NCBI RefSeq assembly: GCF_902493215.1
Contig: NZ_CABUOL010000017.1
Span: 1-64,000, forward strand
Length of the DNA stretch: 64,000 nucleotides
Source: an uncultured Mediterranea sp.
GTDB taxonomy: Bacteria; Bacteroidota; Bacteroidia; Bacteroidales; Bacteroidaceae
Direction of reading: 5' to 3'
Position 1 is the first letter of the stretch; every line of letters starts with the position of its first letter. A program made the translations under genes and the position numbers. Positions 59,906 to 64,000 of this stretch are shown here, one piece after another. The notes under the pieces were generated by a model. The model saw only the letters and a program-made list of their open reading frames with translations. It was not told where the DNA came from and ran no database searches.

Positions 59906-61864
59906 TTATTTCTTGGCTTCCTCCAGTTCGGTCGAAGCGGCGTCCCATTCTTCCATCACGCGGTCGAGCTGTTGTTTCAGCTTCTGGTGCTGCTCATAGA
60001 GCGACATGTCCGAAGCGCCTTCGGGAGTGGCCATTTTTTCCTCGAGGATGGCAATGGCGGCTTCCGTCTGTTCGATTTCGGCCTCGCAATCGGCAACGCG
60101 TCGCTCCAGCTTTTTCAGGCGCTTGTTCAGTTCCTTCTGTTCTTCGTAGGACAGGCGGCCCGACGAGGTTTGAGGCGTTTCCGCCGGCGACTGCTTCTTT
60201 CCCCCTGTGGGCGACTCAGACAGGGAGGGCGCTTTCTGCAATTCGTTTAGGTTCTCGATCTGTTTATTCTTCAGGAAGTCGTAGATGCCTCCCAAGTGTT
60301 CCTTCACCACTCCGCCGCCGAACTCATAGACCTTAGTCGCAAGCCCGTCGAGAAAATCACGGTCGTGGCTCACGATAATCACCGTGCCGTCGAAGTCGCG
60401 GATGGCTTCCTTCAGCACGTCCTTGGAGCGCATATCCAGGTGGTTGGTCGGTTCGTCGAGAATGAGGAAGTTCACCGGCTCGAGCAAGAGCTTGATCATG
60501 GCCAGGCGGGTGCGCTCGCCACCGCTGAGCACCTTCACCTTCTTGTCCGACGCCTCGCCGCCAAACATGAAGGCACCCAGGATGTCGCGTATTTTCAGAC
60601 GGATGTCGCCCACGGCCACGCGGTCGATGGTGTCGAACACCGTCAGCTCGCCGTCCAGCAACTGGGCCTGGTTCTGCGCGAAGTAGCCTATCTGCACGTT
60701 ATGTCCCAGCGTCAGCTTGCCTGTATAGTCGGAGATTTCACCCATGATGCATTTCACTAGCGTAGACTTACCTTCACCGTTCTTGCCCACGAAGGCCACC
60801 TTCTCACCACGGTTGATGGTGAGGTTGACGTCGTGAAAAACCACGTGGTCGCCATAGGCTTTTGCCACATCCTCACAAATAACGGGATAGTTGCCGCTCC
60901 GACTGGAGCAGACAAACTTCAGGCGCAGGGCGGAGTTGTCTTCCTCGTCCACCTCGATGCGTTCGATTTTCTCCAGCTGCTTGATGCGGCTCTGCACCTG
61001 TACGGCCTTGGTAGCCTTGTAGCGGAAACGCTCAATGAAGGCTTCGGTATCCTCAATTTGCTTCTGCTGGTTCTCGTAGGCGCGGAGTTGCTGCTCGCGG
61101 CGTTCCTTGCGCAGGACGACAAACTCGTCGTACTTCACTTTGTAGTCGTAGATGCGTCCGCAGGATATTTCGATGGTACGAGTCGTGACGTTGTTCAGGA
61201 AGGCGCGGTCGTGACTGACCAGCACCACGGCATTGGCCCTTGTGGCGAGGAAGTTCTCCAGCCACTGGATGGATTCGATGTCCAGGTGGTTGGTAGGCTC
61301 GTCCAGCAGCAATACGTCAGGGCGACGGAGCAGAAGCTTGGCCAGCTCGATGCGCATGCGCCATCCACCCGAGAATTCGCTCGTGGGACGATCGAAATCC
61401 GCGCGGCTGAAGCCCAGACCCTGGAGCGTACGCTCTATCTCGGCCTGATAGTTGGTACCACCCATCATCAAGAAACGGTCGTTCTCGTGCGTGAAGCGGT
61501 CGATGAGCTTCTGATAGTCCTCGCTTTCGTAGTCGGTACGGTCGGCCAGCTCCTGGTTCATGCGCTCGATGTCGGCTTGCATCTCGAAGATGTGTTCGAA
61601 GGCCAGCTCGGCTTCTTGCATCACCGTCCGCTCGTCGCTCAGCACCATCACCTGCGGCAGGTAGCCGATGGTACATTCGCGGGGGATGGATACCGTACCC
61701 GCCGTGGGGTGCTGCAATCCGGCCAGTATCTTCAGCATGGTCGATTTGCCTGCTCCGTTCTTGCCCACGAGGGCGATACGGTCTTTCTTGTTGATGACGT
61801 AGGACACGTCTTCGAACAGGGGCGTGGCGTTGAATTCCACTTTCAGTCCTTCTACAGATATCAT
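59906..61864 (-). CDS. ABC-F family ATPase (ribosome-associated)
   Basis: A 652-residue protein from the ATG at 61864 (MISVEGLKVEF). Two ABC domains: Walker A GKNGAGKST with signature FSGGWRMRIELAKLL, then GKNGEGKST with LSGGERTRLAMIKLL. A linker of ABC-F type (about 240-315) separates them, and a charged coiled coil ends the protein (about 560-652). No membrane segments are present, so it is not a transporter. Uup/YdiF-like ABC-F proteins act on the ribosomal E site; whether it gives antibiotic resistance cannot be told from sequence. Confidence 0.94.
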   Translation of the reverse strand: MISVEGLKVEFNATPLFEDVSYVINKKDRIALVGKNGAGKSTMLKILAGLQHPTAGTVSIPRECTIGYLPQVMVLSDERTVMQEAELAFEHIFEMQADIERMNQELADRTDYESEDYQKLIDRFTHENDRFLMMGGTNYQAEIERTLQGLGFSRADFDRPTSEFSGGWRMRIELAKLLLRRPDVLLLDEPTNHLDIESIQWLENFLATRANAVVLVSHDRAFLNNVTTRTIEISCGRIYDYKVKYDEFVVLRKERREQQLRAYENQQKQIEDTEAFIERFRYKATKAVQVQSRIKQLEKIERIEVDEEDNSALRLKFVCSSRSGNYPVICEDVAKAYGDHVVFHDVNLTINRGEKVAFVGKNGEGKSTLVKCIMGEISDYTGKLTLGHNVQIGYFAQNQAQLLDGELTVFDTIDRVAVGDIRLKIRDILGAFMFGGEASDKKVKVLSGGERTRLAMIKLLLEPVNFLILDEPTNHLDMRSKDVLKEAIRDFDGTVIIVSHDRDFLDGLATKVYEFGGGVVKEHLGGIYDFLKNKQIENLNELQKAPSLSESPTGGKKQSPAETPQTSSGRLSYEEQKELNKRLKKLERRVADCEAEIEQTEAAIAILEEKMATPEGASDMSLYEQHQKLKQQLDRVMEEWDAASTELEEAKK

Positions 61865-61894
61865 AGGGTCAATGTCTTTTTTCGTTTGAGCCTG

Positions 61895-61902
61895 CAAAGG
61901 TA
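61895..61902 (-). promoter_or_regulatory. -7 box of the ABC-F gene
   Basis: Reverse strand TACCTTTG, an exact match about 31 bases before the ATG at 61864; this supports the shorter start. Confidence 0.5.
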
Positions 61903-61965
61903 GTGATTAACAATGAACAATGGACATTTATCGGGTGTCAAATATCATTTATCAACAATTCTTTC

Positions 61966-61973
61966 TATCTTTG
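61966..61973 (+). promoter_or_regulatory. -7 box of the RiPP-like cluster
   Basis: TATCTTTG, an exact match 21 bases before the ATG at 61994, so transcription would start about 14 bases upstream of the first gene. Confidence 0.5.
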
Positions 61974-61993
61974 AAGCGTTAAACATCAAGTAA

Positions 61994-62932
61994 ATGAACC
62001 AGACAAACAACTACTACCGCGTCGGGCCGCACGTTCTCCGCATCGGCTGCGTCAAACCACTGGAGACTTCCGCTCTGCTGCCTTCGTTCGCTCCGTTCGC
62101 CCTTCCCGTGGAGGAGGGAGAGGAAGCCGCGGAAGTCATCGAGGTGGACATCTGCCCGAGTGAAGTTGCTGCTGTCACCGACGTCGAAGACACCTTTCCG
62201 CAACCCGTCTCCTTCGAATGGGAGAACGTCCGCTGCAGCCTTCGCCGCCGGGCAGACGGGAACTACCGCATCGGCATCGCCCCGCTGGACAATCTCGCCG
62301 TCGAGGCTTATACCGACTGCACCGACCGTTTCCGCCGCAACGTCATCAGCCTGCCCGAGGCCTTGCGCCCGATAGCGCCGTTTGTGGTGAACAACTTCCT
62401 GATGATGATCTACACTTTCGCCACCGCCGAGCGGGGGACGCTGATGGTGCACGCCTCCGTCATCCGCTACGAAGGCCATGGCTACCTTTTCCTGGGCAAG
62501 AGCGGCACGGGCAAGAGCACGCACACCCACCTTTGGCTGAAATATATCGAGGGAAGCCGCCTGTTGAACGACGACAACCCCGTGGTGGCCTTCGACCCCA
62601 AGACGGGCGAAGCCACCGTCTATGGCACGCCCTGGAGCGGCAAGACGCCCTGCTACCTGAACGAGTCGGTACCCGTCGGTGCCTTTGTCCGCCTGGAGCA
62701 GGCGCCTGCCAACGCCATCAGCCGCCTGACGGCCACGCACGCCTTTGCCGCCCTGCTGCCCTCATGCTCGTGCCTCAAGCAGGACGCGGCCATCTATAAA
62801 GGTATCATCGACACCGTGACGCGCATCGCCACCCGCATCCCCGTCTGCCACCTGCGATGCCTGCCCGACGAGGCCGCCGCACGCCTCAGCATGCAGACCG
62901 TAACCCAAGCCGGAGGAGGACAGCCGTCATGA
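61994..62932 (+). CDS. HPr kinase-like P-loop protein of a RiPP-like cluster
   Basis: A 312-residue protein. A diverged N-terminal half leads to the HprK/PEPCK-like kinase core: MVHASVI at 151-157, Walker A GKSGTGKST at 168-176, then HLWL and LNDDNPVV. Similar kinases are found in Bacteroides beside PqqD, S26-like and nucleotidyltransferase genes, and in some lasso peptide clusters where they modify the peptide or its carrier. The substrate is unknown. Its stop overlaps the next start (ATGA). Confidence 0.85.
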   Translation: MNQTNNYYRVGPHVLRIGCVKPLETSALLPSFAPFALPVEEGEEAAEVIEVDICPSEVAAVTDVEDTFPQPVSFEWENVRCSLRRRADGNYRIGIAPLDNLAVEAYTDCTDRFRRNVISLPEALRPIAPFVVNNFLMMIYTFATAERGTLMVHASVIRYEGHGYLFLGKSGTGKSTHTHLWLKYIEGSRLLNDDNPVVAFDPKTGEATVYGTPWSGKTPCYLNESVPVGAFVRLEQAPANAISRLTATHAFAALLPSCSCLKQDAAIYKGIIDTVTRIATRIPVCHLRCLPDEAAARLSMQTVTQAGGGQPS

Positions 62933-63387
62933 AGAAGAGCCTGCCCAACGACCTGCTCATTCCCGAGGTAGCCGAGCTCATCCGCCAGGGGCGCACGGTA
63001 ACGCTGACGGCGCGGGGCAACAGCATGACCCCGTTCATCGTGGACCGCCGCGACCGCGTGGTGCTGAGCCCTTGTACCGACGCCCAGCTGCAACCCGGCG
63101 CCGTGGTGCTGGCCCTGACGGACGACCGCCGCTACGTGCTCCACCGCATCGTGCGCCGCCAAGGCAACGAACTGACGCTACTGGGCGACGGCAATCTGCA
63201 CCAGACGGAGCGGACAGACACCAGCCGCGTCATCGGCCTGCTGACCGCCGTCATCCGTAAGGGGCGGACGTATCCCACGAACGGTGCCGTCTGGCTCCGC
63301 TACTCCCGCTGGTGGCGGAGGCTCACACCTGTCAGGCGGTGGTTGCTGGCGATATTTAGGAGAATATTAAGAATGGATAATGAATAA
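62929..63387 (+). CDS. S24/S26-like signal peptidase family protein
   Basis: A 152-residue protein from the ATG at 62929, with GGAGGAGG upstream. RGNSMTPFI holds the catalytic Ser, and GDRVVLSP-like strands follow. Where bacterial type I signal peptidases have Lys in VKRI, this one has VLHRIV, so the base could be His as in ER-type enzymes. There is no N-terminal helix; a basic amphipathic C-terminus (WWRRLTPVRRWLLAIFRRIL) may bind the membrane. The last residues RMDNE are encoded by a dispersed repeat. It may cleave a leader peptide in the cluster. Confidence 0.8.
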   Translation: MKKSLPNDLLIPEVAELIRQGRTVTLTARGNSMTPFIVDRRDRVVLSPCTDAQLQPGAVVLALTDDRRYVLHRIVRRQGNELTLLGDGNLHQTERTDTSRVIGLLTAVIRKGRTYPTNGAVWLRYSRWWRRLTPVRRWLLAIFRRILRMDNE

Positions 63388-63407
63388 TTGATAATGGATA
63401 ATTGAAT
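63370..63407. repeat. AATGGATAATGAATAATTG-type repeat overlapping a stop codon
   Basis: Tandem-like GAATGGATAATGAATAATTG and ATAATGGATAATTGAATATG. It encodes the last residues of the S26-like protein and runs to the PqqD start. Related to the elements at 37801 and 48190. Confidence 0.7.
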
Positions 63408-63674
63408 ATGAAAATCAAACCGGAATTCATGCTTCATCAGATTGGCGAGGAATACATCGTCATGCACGACGGCTCCACCAACGTGGACTTCAGCCGCATC
63501 ATCAACCTTAACCGCACGGCCGCCTATCTGTGGCAGCGTTTCCGCGACATCGACTTCGACGCCGACGCCCTGACCGCGGCCCTGACCGATCGCTACGACG
63601 TGGCCCCCGAACAGGCTCACCGCGACGCCGAAGCCTTCATCCAGTCGCTGCAACGCTGTGGCATCCTCAGCTGA
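63408..63674 (+). CDS. PqqD-family peptide chaperone
   Basis: An 88-residue protein from the ATG at 63408. INLNRTAAYLWQRF and the helical C-terminus match PqqD, the RiPP recognition element fold that binds leader peptides and delivers them to a maturation enzyme. Stand-alone length is right. It lies between an S26-like and a nucleotidyltransferase gene, which supports a peptide modification cluster. Confidence 0.9.
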   Translation: MKIKPEFMLHQIGEEYIVMHDGSTNVDFSRIINLNRTAAYLWQRFRDIDFDADALTAALTDRYDVAPEQAHRDAEAFIQSLQRCGILS

Positions 63675-63681
63675 CCGCGCC

Positions 63682-64000
63682 ATGATGCAGCAAGCCTTCT
63701 TCTCGCTCGTCCGCGCCGGACTGTGGGGCACGCCCGCCGACGCGGCCCTCTTCCGCGGACTGACTCCCGCCCAGTGGCAGGAGCTCCACCGGCTGGCGCA
63801 TACGCAGTCGCTGCTGGCCGTCGTGTTCGACGGGCTGAACACCCTGCCCGCCGACCTGCGCCCGCCCCGTCCGCTCTACCTGCAATGGGCGGCGCAGACG
63901 CTCCAGATTGAGCAGACCAACGACCGCCTCGACCGCATGATTGTCCGCCTCGACCGCCTCTACACCGACGTCGGCCTGCATCCCGTCCTGCTCAAGGGGC
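63682..64000 (+). CDS. Nucleotidyltransferase-family protein (NTP_transf_5 type), partial
   Basis: The first 106 codons of a gene cut by the window end. ATG ATG at 63682 and the helical start lead to HPVLLKG, the motif that precedes the nucleotidyltransferase core in the NTP_transf_5 family commonly linked with PqqD/HprK-like RiPP clusters. The catalytic DxD lies beyond the window. Confidence 0.8.
   Translation, partial: MMQQAFFSLVRAGLWGTPADAALFRGLTPAQWQELHRLAHTQSLLAVVFDGLNTLPADLRPPRPLYLQWAAQTLQIEQTNDRLDRMIVRLDRLYTDVGLHPVLLKG

Noticed and set aside
57727..60336. 869-codon open frame on the + strand opposite the M13 peptidase gene and the end of the ABC-F gene
   Set aside because: Antisense shadow; the reverse-strand genes carry intact catalytic motifs while this frame has none.
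61994..62932. True HPr kinase or PEP carboxykinase
   Set aside because: Only the P-loop region fits; the context is PqqD/S26/NTP_transf genes and the first half is unrelated to HprK.

Overview
The window looks like a chromosomal piece of a Bacteroidales bacterium, most likely Bacteroides or a close relative. Support comes from repeated promoters of the Bacteroidetes form TTTG-N19/20-TAnnTTTG, the gliding lipoprotein GldH, fimbrillin-like/FISUMP lipoproteins, a TonB-dependent receptor, a thrA / PGM-like homoserine kinase / thrC operon, a purH-mreBCD-mrdA-rodA cluster, and 6-bladed beta-propeller lipoproteins. Genus is an inference. Core genes are clearly richer in G+C than the stretch at about 17.4-29.5 kb, which is AT-rich and looks acquired.

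Layout: 0.2-0.8 kb holds a small membrane protein and a DivIC/FtsB homologue (-). 1.1-3.2 kb holds dnaX and a 2[4Fe-4S] ferredoxin (+). 3.3-7.1 kb holds two paralogous fimbrillin/FISUMP lipoproteins (-). 7.3-11.1 kb holds metA, a U32 RlhA-like protein and a membrane/zinc-ribbon protein (+). 11.4-14.6 kb holds a TonB receptor and a LuxR-type regulator with a His-rich linker (-). 14.6-17.1 kb holds a lysis-like cassette (HU-like protein, small TM/coiled-coil protein, amidase fused to a spanin-like lipoprotein). 17.6-24.4 kb is an AT-rich accessory island: a trypsin-like protease plus DUF1848 pair facing a second operon that encodes a 1224-residue methyltransferase-Sel1-LRR protein, a PflA-like radical SAM protein and a Cys-rich protein. 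A MITE-like element lies between them, and decayed DUF1848 and HTH genes sit at the right edge. 24.5-26.3 kb holds a TIGR04255-type three-gene operon. 26.9-29.4 kb holds a broken and an intact copy of a beta-propeller lipoprotein. From 29.6 kb onward the content is mostly housekeeping: an HTH regulator, an FAD oxidoreductase, radA, carbonic anhydrase, asparaginase, the thr operon with a Thr-containing leader peptide, tRNA-Met, an LptF/G permease, ribBA, an aminotransferase, metF, holB, ricT, gldH, the rod-shape genes, purH, an M13 peptidase and an ABC-F protein. The last 2 kb opens a RiPP-like cluster (HPr-kinase-like protein, S26-like peptidase, PqqD, nucleotidyltransferase) that runs off the window.

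Three points stand out. (1) Five intergenic sites carry degenerate tandem arrays with a 22-bp (one 23-bp) period, anchored on ATG(T) and mostly dyad-symmetric; they share a period and architecture but not a fixed sequence. (2) The AT-rich island encodes an unfamiliar operon that joins a methyltransferase/Sel1/LRR protein to a radical SAM enzyme and a Cys-rich partner. (3) The amidase ORF contains, in frame, a complete unimolecular-spanin-like lipoprotein next to a holin-like gene.

All calls come from reading the sequence; no database search was run. Domain names rest on recognised motifs and remembered family features.
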